Part shown: one piece after another, positions 1-8,451 of the stretch
How positions within the stretch are numbered: position 1 is the first letter of the stretch
Layout: each line of letters begins with the position of its first letter
Assembly (NCBI RefSeq): GCF_013409505.1
Contig: NZ_JACCBN010000001.1
Location: forward strand, 5,146,001 to 5,210,000
DNA from: Actinomycetospora corticicola
GTDB lineage: Bacteria > Actinomycetota > Actinomycetes > Mycobacteriales > Pseudonocardiaceae
Reading direction: 5' to 3'
Length of the DNA stretch: 64,000 bases
Notes under the pieces: generated by a model
What the model was told of the DNA's origin: nothing
The model's input: only the letters and a program-made list of their open reading frames with translations
Databases searched by the model: none
Made by a program: the position numbers and the translations under genes

Positions 1-279
1 GCCGCATACCGTCACTCTTCGTAGAGCTCTTTGCCAAGCAACTCGGACATCAGCCACTCGAATGGCGTAGTTAACGTGACGTTGTGCGATAACAGCAGGT
101 CAGCCCGTGGTGGCATCGCGGCCCCGTGTAGCGTCCGGCCACCGTCACCGGCATCGGGGCTACCACCTGCCCCCGACGTCGACCACCGATACGCGGTGCG
201 CGATGGTGGCACCGGCCGGCCCGTCCGGGGCGCGGTCGCAGTTGACCCAGACCTGCGCAGGTGAGGAGAGAGGGAGACC
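1..279. other. Leader region with a locally AT-richer edge
   Basis: No convincing complete gene is seen. The first 110 bases are visibly richer in A and T than the rest of the window. On the minus strand they read as a protein-like tail that ends at position 12 (FEWLMSELLGKELYEE), while the DNA upstream of that tail returns to very high GC. This could be the 3' end of a transferred or broken gene, or chance. The stretch 250-279 is the purine-rich leader of the integration host factor gene. Confidence 0.3.
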
Positions 280-591
280 ATGCCACTCCCCACGTTGACC
301 CCCGAGCAGCGCGAGGCCGCCCAGGCCAAGTCCCGCGAGGCGCGTCAGGCCCGCTCGGCGCTGCTCGCCGGGATCAAGAGCGGCGACGAGACCATCCCGG
401 CCGTGCTGGACCGCGGCAAGGAGGACCCGATCGCGGGCAAGACCAAGGTGTCGCAGCTCGTGCGCGCCCTGCCGGGCTACGGCCCGGCCAAGGCGGCGGC
501 GGTGCTCGAGCAGGCCGGCATCCCCGAGGACCGGCGCGTCGCCGGCCTCGGCGCCCGCCAGAAGGAGGCGCTGGTCTCGGCCCTTGGCTGA
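280..591 (+). CDS. Integration host factor, actinobacterial type (paralogue)
   Basis: This 103-residue basic protein resembles mycobacterial-type integration host factor, a nucleoid-associated protein that binds and bends DNA and is unrelated to HU/IHF of proteobacteria. The N-terminal helix starts LTPEQREAAQAKSREARQAR, followed by a helix-two-turn-helix core with LPGYGPAKAAAVLEQAGI and the family ending RRVAGLGARQKEALVSAL. Length matches the family (about 105). A strong purine-rich ribosome site (GAGGAGAGAGGGAG) precedes the ATG. The usual mihF lies beside guanylate kinase and pyrimidine genes; none is here, so this is probably a second copy. A large hairpin terminator follows. Confidence 0.85.
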   Translation: MPLPTLTPEQREAAQAKSREARQARSALLAGIKSGDETIPAVLDRGKEDPIAGKTKVSQLVRALPGYGPAKAAAVLEQAGIPEDRRVAGLGARQKEALVSALG

Positions 592-602
592 GTCCACCCA
601 TC

Positions 603-650
603 ACGACGACGGGCCCGGTCACCTCGCGAGGTGACCGGGCCCGTCGTCGT
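603..650. terminator. Perfect 24-bp stem hairpin terminator
   Basis: The 48 bases form a perfect inverted repeat centred between 626 and 627 (ACCTCG/CGAGGT at the tip, CGACGACGGGCCC at the base). It lies 12 bases after the integration host factor stop and before the convergent polysaccharide lyase stop, so it probably terminates transcription from both sides. No U-tract is present, as is common in high-GC actinobacteria. Confidence 0.8.
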
Positions 651-670
651 CGTGCGGGATGTCGCGGCGC

Positions 671-1870
671 TCAGTCGGTGCCGGCGGGCAGGTCCTTGCT
701 CACCGAGCCGAGGCTCGTGCCGATCGCCCAGCTGCCGAACGAGAGCTTGCCGGCCTGTCCGATCGAGGTGTCGCGGTAGATGCCGGTCTTCACGTAGCTG
801 TCCTTGCCGGGGTACAGCGTCCCGGACGGCGGGGCGAAGTCGGCGAAGCGCTGGACGCCGTCCTGCCAGGCGCTGACGGTGCCGTCGGAGGACGAGAACT
901 TCACCTTGAGCACGAGGTGGGTCCACTGGCCCGGCGTGGCGTCGCCGACGACCTTCGAGAACCCGCCGCCGTCACCGTCGATCAGGAACTTGCCGTCCTG
1001 CACCTTCAGCTCGAGCGGCGGCGTCCCGGTGCCGTCGTTCTTGAACTGCGTGATCACCTGCCAGTCGGAGGTGTTCACCGGGAAATCGGGCGCGAGCCGG
1101 ACCGAGAAGCCGAAGTAGTACTCGTCGCCCTCCGACAGGCTCTTGAAGTCCGGCTCCACCTCGGAGCGCTTGCCGCCGCCGGGCATGAGGAAGTTCAGCA
1201 GGCCGCCGGCCAGCGTCGGCGACTTCGCGCCCTGGTTGTTCCACGGCGTCGACTTGAAGTTGGCGAGGCCGGCCTCGCGGAAGTCCGCCGACCACAGCGT
1301 GCGGCCGCCGTCGTCGCGCGGGGCGGGCTTCGTGGTCGTGGCGGGCGCCGCGGTCGTCGTGGCGGTGGGGGCGGGCGCCGTGGTGTGCGGGCTGACGCGC
1401 GGTGCCACGGCCTCCGAGACCCCGGCGGGGGCGACGGCCTGGGTGTCCGGGCGGACGAACTCGCCGGTGTCGGCGGGCGGATCGGCCAGGAAGGTCGGGC
1501 CCGTGCTCGCCGCGGCGACGCTCGCTCCGGCGAGGGCGCCGAAGAGGGCCAGGGCGCCGGCGGCGCGGGTCGTGGTGAGGGCCCGCACCCGCGGGGCGCG
1601 GTGGGCCCGCGGCGGCGTCGGCAGGGGGCCGGTCCGCGGCGCGGCGGTCGGCGGGCCCGACGGAGCCGCGGCCGGGGTGGCGGGCCCGTCCACGCCGCCC
1701 CGGGCCTCGGCGGCGGCGCGGGCGATGGCGGCGAGGTCGAGCGGGGTGGTCGCCGGGTCGCCGCGGTGCCGACCACCGCCGTACGGGCGGGGTCCGGTCG
1801 CCGGGGCGTCCAGCGCTGCGGGCCAGGACCCCGTGCGGGGGGTCGGGGACCCGGAGCGATGTCGAGCCAT
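671..1870 (-). CDS. Membrane-anchored polysaccharide lyase-like protein
   Basis: The last 220 of 399 residues (from TLWSADFREAGLANFKSTPW) resemble the heparin-lyase/alginate-lyase type beta-jelly-roll family (PF14099-like), with the typical DWQVITQFKNDGTG, GQWTHLVLKVKFS and YVKTGIYRD segments. The first 110 residues are basic and Pro/Ala-rich, then comes one hydrophobic segment (AAGALALFGALAGASVAAA) and a Thr/Ala-rich linker. The lyase domain should therefore be outside the cell, tethered by a single helix. Substrate is unknown. The long cytoplasmic N-terminus is unusual for a secreted lyase, so the start may lie further downstream. Confidence 0.7.
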   Translation of the reverse strand: MARHRSGSPTPRTGSWPAALDAPATGPRPYGGGRHRGDPATTPLDLAAIARAAAEARGGVDGPATPAAAPSGPPTAAPRTGPLPTPPRAHRAPRVRALTTTRAAGALALFGALAGASVAAASTGPTFLADPPADTGEFVRPDTQAVAPAGVSEAVAPRVSPHTTAPAPTATTTAAPATTTKPAPRDDGGRTLWSADFREAGLANFKSTPWNNQGAKSPTLAGGLLNFLMPGGGKRSEVEPDFKSLSEGDEYYFGFSVRLAPDFPVNTSDWQVITQFKNDGTGTPPLELKVQDGKFLIDGDGGGFSKVVGDATPGQWTHLVLKVKFSSSDGTVSAWQDGVQRFADFAPPSGTLYPGKDSYVKTGIYRDTSIGQAGKLSFGSWAIGTSLGSVSKDLPAGTD

Positions 1871-2320
1871 GGGTCGGTCCTCGGTCGTGGCGCACGGGAC
1901 CCGGTCGAGGGGGAGCGAGCCGGTGTCGCGACGGGTCGCGACGTGTCCGCCTGTCCCGCACCGGTTTCGGGGGGCCGGGCTCGCCGGGACAGGCGGGCGC
2001 GTCGAGTCCGGGACCGGAACCGCAGTGGGAACCGGTCGATCACCACCGTAGGGACTCCCCGGTGATCCCGTCGTGCGGGCGTGGGCCCCGCGCGCGAGGC
2101 CTTCATCACGAATCGGTCACGTTCTTCCTGCTCACGGCCGGATCTCCCGAACGGGACGTGCAGGTCACGTCGACGGCCGCGGTCGGAGCGTGACGCAGTT
2201 CACTCTCAAGTTGCTCCGAACGGCCTCCGACCTGCGCGTCCGCCGGTTGGGGGCCGATCGTCGGCGTCCGTACCATCGTCGGCCGAGGCCCCCCGCGACC
2301 CCCGACGCGAGACGAGGACC
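1871..2320. promoter_or_regulatory. Divergent intergenic region with possible promoter
   Basis: This 450-base region separates the minus-strand lyase from the plus-strand PPOX gene and should hold both promoters. A possible sigma-70-like promoter for the PPOX gene is TTGGGG at 2247-2252 and TACCAT at 2271-2276, with an 18-base spacer. No small gene, RNA or repeat could be supported in the rest. Confidence 0.3.
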
Positions 2321-3040
2321 ATGACCGACGCTGCCCTGGATCCGCGTGACCTGCTGCCCGGTTCGCGCGGCGAACACCGGTTGCAGGAACGACTCGGCAC
2401 CACCGCCCGCGCCGAACGCTTCTACGGCGACCAGGTGCGCGACCGGCTGCTCCCGTCGATGGTGGATTTCGTCCACCGGATGAGCATGCTGTTCGTGGCG
2501 ACCTCGGACGGCCACGGCGAGTGCGACTCGTCGTTGCGCGCCGGGCCCGAGGGGTTCGTCGAGGTCCTCGACGACCGCCACGTGGCCTACCCCGAGTACC
2601 GCGGCAACGGGGTGATGGCGAGCCTCGGCAACATCGCCGAGAACCCGCACGTCGGCCTCATGATGATCGACTTCGTCGAGGACCTGATCGGGCTGCACGT
2701 CAACGGGACCGCGCGCGTGGTGGAGGACGCCGAGCTGCGCGACGAGTACCCCGACCTGCCGTCCGACCCGGTGCCCGGCCGGAAGGCCGAGCTGTGGGTG
2801 GTCGTGGAGGTCGAGGAGGCCTACATCCACTGCCGCAAGCACATCCCGCGGATGCTCCCGGCCGATCGCCGCCGGCGCTGGGGCACCGACGCCACGGCGC
2901 CGAAGGGCGGCGACTTCTTCGGTTCGGCGGCGACCCGCCGGGCCGAGGACGCGGCCGACGCCGCGGAGGCCGCGCGGGCCGCGGAGGAACGTGAGATGTC
3001 CCCGTCCGACGAGCGGGAGGGCGCGGGGGCGGCATCCTGA
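2321..3040 (+). CDS. Pyridoxamine 5'-phosphate oxidase (PPOX) family protein
   Basis: 239 residues. The core (SMLFVATSDGHGECDSSLR, YPEYRGNGVMASLGNI, HVGLMMIDF, LHVNGTARVVED, VEVEEAYIHCRKHIPR) is the split-barrel FMN-binding fold of the pyridoxamine phosphate oxidase-like superfamily. Such proteins bind FMN, F420 or haem and reduce small substrates; the exact reaction cannot be told. The C-terminal 45 residues are Ala/Glu-rich and probably helical or disordered. The ATG at 2321 is chosen because GACGAGGAC precedes it; the reading frame is open further upstream but with no family similarity. The next gene follows after 4 bases, suggesting an operon. Confidence 0.8.
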   Translation: MTDAALDPRDLLPGSRGEHRLQERLGTTARAERFYGDQVRDRLLPSMVDFVHRMSMLFVATSDGHGECDSSLRAGPEGFVEVLDDRHVAYPEYRGNGVMASLGNIAENPHVGLMMIDFVEDLIGLHVNGTARVVEDAELRDEYPDLPSDPVPGRKAELWVVVEVEEAYIHCRKHIPRMLPADRRRRWGTDATAPKGGDFFGSAATRRAEDAADAAEAARAAEEREMSPSDEREGAGAAS

Positions 3041-3044
3041 GCGG

Positions 3045-4106
3045 ATGACTGCCGCCGGAGACCGCCACGCCTGGAGCCGACCCGAGCCGGAACCCGTGGC
3101 GCCCGGGGTGCTGCGCGTCCCCCTGCCGCTGCCCTTCGACGCCCTGCGTGCGGTCAACGTCTACGTGCTGTCCGGGCCCGACGGGCTGACCCTGGTCGAC
3201 GGCGGGTGGACCCTCACCACCGCGCGCGAGGTGCTCGACGCCGCCCTCGCCGGATCGGGCGCGGCGGTCGGGGACATCACCCGCTTCCTCGTCACGCACA
3301 TGCACCGTGACCACTACACGCAGGCCGTGGCGCTGAGCCGCGAGACCGGCGCCGAGGTCGCGCTCGGGGCGGGGGAGCGGGACTCGCTGGAGCTGATGGC
3401 GACGCGCCCGACCCCGATGGGCGCCCAGCTCGCCGGGCTCCGGGTCGCCGGGGCGGCGGCGCTCGCCGACGAGGTCGCGGGCACGATCCCCCCGCCCTCC
3501 GACGAGGAGATGGCCGACTACGCCCTGCCCGACCGCTGGCTCGCCGACGGGGAGCGCATCGCGGTCGCCGACCGGACCCTGACGGCGCTCGAGACCCCCG
3601 GCCACACCCGCGGCCATCTCGTCTTCGAGGCCGAGGGGACGGCGGGGGCGGACGCCGCCTCCGAGCGGCTGCTCTTCGCCGGGGACCACGTGCTGCCCCA
3701 CATCACCCCGTCGATCGGCTTCGAGCCCGACGCCCGGCCGGGGGCGCTGCAGCGCTTCCTCACCTCGCTCGCCCGGCTGCGCGAGCGTCCCGACCGGCGG
3801 CTGCTGCCCGCCCACGGGCCGGTGGCGCCCAGCGTGCACGCCCGGATCGACGAGCTCCTCGACCACCACGACGCCCGGCTGACCGAGATCGAGCGGCGGG
3901 TGGTGGCGGGCGACGCGACGGCGGCCGAGGTGGCGGCGGCGATGACGTGGACCCGCCGGGAGTCCAAGCTCGACGACCTCGAGGGCTTCCACCGGGTGCT
4001 CGCGGTCCTCGAGACCGACGCCCACCTCGAGGTGCTCGCCGCGCAGGGCCGGGTGGTCCGGGAGCAGGGCGACGACGGGACCGCCCGCCACACGGTCGGG
4101 GCCTGA
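3045..4106 (+). CDS. MBL-fold metallo-hydrolase with C-terminal winged helix
   Basis: 353 residues. The metallo-beta-lactamase fold is shown by the zinc motif THMHRDHYTQ (HxHxDH), GHTRGHLVF, the metal-binding AGDHVLPHI and LPAHGPV. After about residue 270 comes a small helical domain (EIERRVVAGDATAAEVAAAM to VLAVLETDAHLEVLAAQG) typical of the winged-helix extension found in LACTB2-like hydrolases. Substrates in this family range from thioesters to nucleic acids, so no reaction is assigned. It starts 4 bases after the PPOX stop and is probably co-transcribed with it. Confidence 0.85.
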   Translation: MTAAGDRHAWSRPEPEPVAPGVLRVPLPLPFDALRAVNVYVLSGPDGLTLVDGGWTLTTAREVLDAALAGSGAAVGDITRFLVTHMHRDHYTQAVALSRETGAEVALGAGERDSLELMATRPTPMGAQLAGLRVAGAAALADEVAGTIPPPSDEEMADYALPDRWLADGERIAVADRTLTALETPGHTRGHLVFEAEGTAGADAASERLLFAGDHVLPHITPSIGFEPDARPGALQRFLTSLARLRERPDRRLLPAHGPVAPSVHARIDELLDHHDARLTEIERRVVAGDATAAEVAAAMTWTRRESKLDDLEGFHRVLAVLETDAHLEVLAAQGRVVREQGDDGTARHTVGA

Positions 4107-4210
4107 CCCGGCCCCGCCCGTCGTCTCCGGACGGGGACCCCACGGCGGGGCGGTTACGCTGGAGTGCCGTCGCAGGAGCAGGCACGCACGAGCGCGAACG
4201 AAGGTCGTCC

Positions 4211-6676
4211 TTGTCCCACCCCGTGTCCCCCGCCGCACCGGAGATCGAGCCGGCGCCCGGAGATCCGGTCGCCGCCGAGCAGCCGTACGTCTCGATGCTC
4301 TACGGGCGTCTCGACGTGCGCCGCAAGGAGACCGCCGAGCTGCTCGCCCGCGTGCTGCGCGACGAGACGACCGGCACCCCGCAGGCGGTCTCGGAGCGCG
4401 ACGCGGCCGCCGCGATGTACTCCGAGCAGCTGGCGACGCTGTCGGCGGTGGAGGAGGGGCTCTGCTTCGGCCGCCTCGACGTCGAGCCCGAGGCGCTCAC
4501 CGGCGACGCCGACCCCGAGGTGCCGGGCTTCGACCAGGAGACGGTCTACATCGGCCGGCTCGGGCTGCTCGACGAGGACCACGACTACGAGCCGCTGCTG
4601 ATCGACTGGCGCGCGCCGGTCGCCCGGCCCTACTACACGGCGACGGCGGCGAACCCGGACGGCATCCGCCGCCGCCGCCACCTGCGGACGCGCAGCCGCA
4701 GGGTGCTCGCCGTCGACGACGAGATCCTCGACCTGGCCGAGGCCGCCGCGGCGTCCGGCGCGCAGCGCGGGGGACTGACCGGCGAGGCGACGTTGCTCGC
4801 CGCGCTGACGGCGGGGCGCACCGGCCGCATGGGCGACATCGTCGCCACCATCCAGTCCGAGCAGGACCGGATCATCCGCGCCGGGGTCAACGGCGTCCTC
4901 GTCGTGGAGGGCGGCCCGGGGACCGGCAAGACCGCGGTCGCGCTGCACCGCGCGGCGTACCTGCTCTACACCCACCGGCGGCAGCTGGCGAAGCGCGGAG
5001 TGCTCGTCGTGGGGCCGAACCCGACCTTCCTGCGCTACATCGAGCAGGTGCTCCCGTCCCTGGGCGAGACGTCGGTGCTCCTGCAGACGGTCGGCGAGCT
5101 GTACCCCGGCCTGGCCGCCCAGGGCCACGAGACGTCCGCGCGCTCGGCCCGCAAGGGCGACCTCGACATGGCGAAGGTGCTCGCCGCCGCGGTGCGGGAC
5201 CGGCAGGAGCTGCCGCGCCGGCCGGTCCGCCTCGTCGTCGACGGCGAGCCGGTGGAGATCGACCGCGACCTCGTGGCGCAGGCCCGGACGCGGGCGCGGC
5301 GCACGCGCCGACCGCACAACGACGCCAAGCGCACCTTCCTGCGCGAGGCGGTCGACCTGCTCGCGCGCCGGGAGCGCGACCGGATCGCCACGCAGGGCTC
5401 GCACCCCGAGGTGCCGAACTCCGACCGGCGCCTGCTCGACCGCGGCGACCTCGCCGACATCCGCCAGGCGATGCGCGACGACCCCGACCTCATGGCCGCG
5501 CTCGACGCGTTCTGGCCGACGCTGACCCCGCCGCAGCTACTGGTCGACCTGTTCACCGACCCGAAGCGGATCACCGCGGCGACCCGCGGCTGGTCGGAGG
5601 CCGACCGGGCCCTCCTCGCGCGGGAGAGCCGGCCCCGGCACCCGCTCGACCCGCAGTGGTGGACCCCGGCCGACGCCGTGCTCCTCGACGAGGCCGCCGA
5701 GCTGCTCGGTGAGGACGACACCGCCGAGCGGGAGCGGGCGGAGCGCAAGCGCGAGGCCGACGAGGCCTACGCCGCCGGGGTGCTGGAGATCCTCGCGATG
5801 GAGGAGGACTGGGACCCGGAGCTGCTGCGTCCGACCGACGTCGTCGACGCCTCGGTGCTCGCCGACCGCAGCAGCGAGGTGTCCTACGCCAGCGCCGCCG
5901 AGCGGGCGGCCGAGGACCGCACCTGGACCTTCGGGCACGTCATCGTCGACGAGGCGCAGGAGCTCTCGCCGATGGCGTGGCGGGTGCTCATGCGCCGCTG
6001 CCCGAGCCGCTCGATGACGCTGGTCGGTGACGTCGCCCAGACCGGTGCCCGCGACGGCGCCTCTTCCTGGCACTCCGTGCTCTCGCCCTATGTGGCGGCC
6101 CGCTGGCGCCGCGAGTCGCTGACGGTCAACTACCGCACGCCCGCCGAGATCGCCGCCGTGGCCGCGGACGTCCTCGCCGTGATCGACCCGGGGCAGAAGC
6201 CGCCGGAGTCGGTGCGTGAGTCGGGCGTGCCGCCGCGCGCGGTCGCCACCGAGCCCGAGGGGCTGGACCACCAGGTGGCCACCACGGCCCGGGCCGCGGC
6301 CGACGAGGTCGTCGACGCCGAGGGCAACGGCCGCGTCGCGGTGCTCGCGCCGGAGAGCCGGGTGGAGGGCCTGCGGGCCCGGCTGGTGGCCGACGGCGTG
6401 GTCACCGAGGGCGCCGCCACCCCCGACGACGGGCGCGGCGGCTCCGACCTCGAGGTGGCCGTCATCGTCTCCACGGTGTCCGACGCGAAGGGCCTCGAGT
6501 TCGACGCCGTCGTCGTGGTGGACCCGGCGGCGATGGTCGAGGAGTCCCCGCGCGGGCTGAACGACCTCTACGTCGCCCTCACCCGGGCCACGCGGTCGCT
6601 CGACGTCGTGCATCCCGGGCCGCTGCCGCCGGTCCTCGCCGCGCTCGCGACCGCGGCCGACACGCCCGTCGGCTGA
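4211..6676 (+). CDS. helD: HelD/HelR-type RNA polymerase-recycling ATPase
   Basis: 821 residues, superfamily 1 (UvrD/Rep-like). The Walker A is GGPGTGKTAVALHRAAYLLY (about residue 234), the DExx box is VIVDEAQELSPMAW (about 576), and later helicase motifs include VGDVAQTG, LTVNYRTPAEI, SDAKGLEFDAVVVVDP and LYVALTRATRSLDVVH. The N-terminal YVSMLYGRLDVRRKE region is shared by actinobacterial HelD-like proteins that bind RNA polymerase and release stalled complexes. HelR in Streptomyces also confers rifamycin tolerance. I saw no obvious rifamycin-associated element upstream. TTG 4211 is chosen because AAGG lies 7 bases before it; GTG 4223 is an alternative. Confidence 0.85.
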   Translation: MSHPVSPAAPEIEPAPGDPVAAEQPYVSMLYGRLDVRRKETAELLARVLRDETTGTPQAVSERDAAAAMYSEQLATLSAVEEGLCFGRLDVEPEALTGDADPEVPGFDQETVYIGRLGLLDEDHDYEPLLIDWRAPVARPYYTATAANPDGIRRRRHLRTRSRRVLAVDDEILDLAEAAAASGAQRGGLTGEATLLAALTAGRTGRMGDIVATIQSEQDRIIRAGVNGVLVVEGGPGTGKTAVALHRAAYLLYTHRRQLAKRGVLVVGPNPTFLRYIEQVLPSLGETSVLLQTVGELYPGLAAQGHETSARSARKGDLDMAKVLAAAVRDRQELPRRPVRLVVDGEPVEIDRDLVAQARTRARRTRRPHNDAKRTFLREAVDLLARRERDRIATQGSHPEVPNSDRRLLDRGDLADIRQAMRDDPDLMAALDAFWPTLTPPQLLVDLFTDPKRITAATRGWSEADRALLARESRPRHPLDPQWWTPADAVLLDEAAELLGEDDTAERERAERKREADEAYAAGVLEILAMEEDWDPELLRPTDVVDASVLADRSSEVSYASAAERAAEDRTWTFGHVIVDEAQELSPMAWRVLMRRCPSRSMTLVGDVAQTGARDGASSWHSVLSPYVAARWRRESLTVNYRTPAEIAAVAADVLAVIDPGQKPPESVRESGVPPRAVATEPEGLDHQVATTARAAADEVVDAEGNGRVAVLAPESRVEGLRARLVADGVVTEGAATPDDGRGGSDLEVAVIVSTVSDAKGLEFDAVVVVDPAAMVEESPRGLNDLYVALTRATRSLDVVHPGPLPPVLAALATAADTPVG

Positions 6677-6879
6677 GCCGTACCGGGCGGTCGGTGGAGT
6701 GCCGGCCTCCCGTTCGTCACGATCGGGACAACCCTGCTCACAGGAGCGTAACGACGCGCGTCCGACGCCCGACGTCGTCGTTGACCAGGGATGAACCCCG
6801 GGCCCGTCCGCGCGGATCGCGGACGCCGGGCCGGGTTCCGGGGGATGATGGCCCGGGTGGAGCTCGAGGAGGTGGCGCG

Positions 6880-8451
6880 GTGAGCACGACCGAGGCCGGG
6901 CCGCCTGCCGTCGTGGGCGGGCGCTACTCCGTGGGCGACCTCATCGGTCGCGGCGGTGCCGCCGACGTCTACCGCGCCCGCGACGAGCTGCTCGGCCGCG
7001 ACGTGGCCATCAAGATGTTCGGCGCCGGCGGCGAGGTGGTCGCCGCGGCCAACGCCGAGGCCGCCGTCGACGGTGCCGACGCCCCCGCGCCCGACGCGGC
7101 GGGCGAGGGCGAGGGCGAGGGCGCGCGCTACGGCCCGGGCGACGGCGGCTCCGCGCCGCGGCCGTCCTCGCCGCCCGCCGAGCTGGTCGGGGACCTCGAG
7201 GAGGGCTCCGACGCCCGCAACCGGCGCGAGGTCCTCACGCTCGCGGCGCTGTCGCACCCCGGGCTGGTCACGGTCTACGACGTCGGGGACGACCGGGGCC
7301 GCGCCTACTTCGTCATGCAGCTCATCGAGGGGGACACCCTCGCCCAGCGGATCCGGCGCGGGCCGCTGCCGCTCGGGGACGTCGTCGCGCTCGGGGCCGC
7401 CCTCGCGGACGCGCTCGGCTACGTGCACCGCCGTGGCGTGGTCCACCGCGACGTCAAGCCCGGCAACGTCCTGCTCGACGCCGAGGGCCGGGCCCACCTC
7501 TCCGACTTCGGGATCGCCGCCGTGCGGGACGCGGCGCCGGTCACGGCGGCCGGCATGGTCATCGGTACGGCGTCCTACCTGAGCCCGGAACAGGTCCGGG
7601 GCGAGGCGGTGACGCCGGCGGTGGACGTCTACGCGCTCGGCCTGGTCCTCATCGAGTGCCTCACCGGCCGGCGCGAGTACCCGGGCAACGCCCTCGAGGC
7701 CGCGGTCGCCCGCCTGCACCGCCGTCCCGCGGTCCCCACCGGACTCCCGGACTCGCTGCGCACGCTGCTCGTCGCGATGACCGCCGACGAGCCGGCCGCC
7801 CGCCCCGAGGCCGACGAGGTGCTCGCGGCGATGCGGGCGGTGTCCCGCGAGATCGGGCTCGACGCCGAGACGGTGCTCTCGCCGGCCCTCATGGCCGCGC
7901 CGACCCACGCGGTGCCCCTCTCCCCGGGGCCGGCGGTCCACGCATCCGGTCCCCTGGTCGCCGCCGGCGCGCCGACCGGCCCGTACGTCGCCGAGTCGCC
8001 CACCGGGCCCACGCCGGGCTCCGGCCGTCGCCGCGGCGTGCTCGTGGCCGTGGGGATCGCCCTGGCGGCCGTCCTCGTCGCGGGATCGGCGCTGGCCTAC
8101 ACGCTCGTCGCCGGCGCGCGGGCCACGCCGCTGCCCGCCGTGCCCACCCAGATCCCGGCCCCGCCGGTCCCCTCCGTCGTGGTGCCGACCACCACCGAGG
8201 CACCCGAGCGGGTGGAGTCGACCCGGGTCCGGGTCACCACCACGCGGGCCCGCGCCCGCACCACGACCACGACGCCGGCGCCGGTCGCCCCCGTCGTGCC
8301 GGCGGCGCCGCCCGTCGTCACCACGCAGCCCGCGCCGCCGGTCACCACCGAGCCGACGGGGCGGTCGACGTCGTCCGCGCCGGTGCCGGACCCGAACCCC
8401 GACCCGAACCCGCAGCCCCAGCCGAACCAGGTCGTCGCCGCCGGACGCTGA
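6880..8451 (+). CDS. Membrane Ser/Thr protein kinase (PknB-like) with an insertion
   Basis: 523 residues. The kinase domain has the glycine loop IGRGGAADVYRA, Lys45 in VAIK, the catalytic HRDVKPGNVLL (about 189-199), SDFGIA and GTASYLSPEQ. A single membrane helix lies near 386-412, followed by a Thr/Pro-rich extracellular tail with many TTT and PNPDPNP stretches and no PASTA domain. Between the catalytic lysine and the alpha-C glutamate (RREVLTLAAL) sits an acidic, Ala/Gly-rich insertion of about 60 residues (50-112), which is rare in this family. GTG 6880 follows GAGGAGG at a good distance. The stop directly abuts the stop of convergent eccB. Confidence 0.9.
   Translation: MSTTEAGPPAVVGGRYSVGDLIGRGGAADVYRARDELLGRDVAIKMFGAGGEVVAAANAEAAVDGADAPAPDAAGEGEGEGARYGPGDGGSAPRPSSPPAELVGDLEEGSDARNRREVLTLAALSHPGLVTVYDVGDDRGRAYFVMQLIEGDTLAQRIRRGPLPLGDVVALGAALADALGYVHRRGVVHRDVKPGNVLLDAEGRAHLSDFGIAAVRDAAPVTAAGMVIGTASYLSPEQVRGEAVTPAVDVYALGLVLIECLTGRREYPGNALEAAVARLHRRPAVPTGLPDSLRTLLVAMTADEPAARPEADEVLAAMRAVSREIGLDAETVLSPALMAAPTHAVPLSPGPAVHASGPLVAAGAPTGPYVAESPTGPTPGSGRRRGVLVAVGIALAAVLVAGSALAYTLVAGARATPLPAVPTQIPAPPVPSVVVPTTTEAPERVESTRVRVTTTRARARTTTTTPAPVAPVVPAAPPVVTTQPAPPVTTEPTGRSTSSAPVPDPNPDPNPQPQPNQVVAAGR

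Noticed and set aside
659-2065. A long plus-strand reading frame over the polysaccharide lyase gene
   Set aside because: Its translation is Arg/Gly/Val-rich without any domain, typical of antisense frames in very GC-rich DNA, and the minus frame has a clear lyase domain.
4107-4210. A rifamycin-associated element upstream of the HelD/HelR-like gene
   Set aside because: No convincing inverted repeat of the expected type was seen in the 104-base gap.
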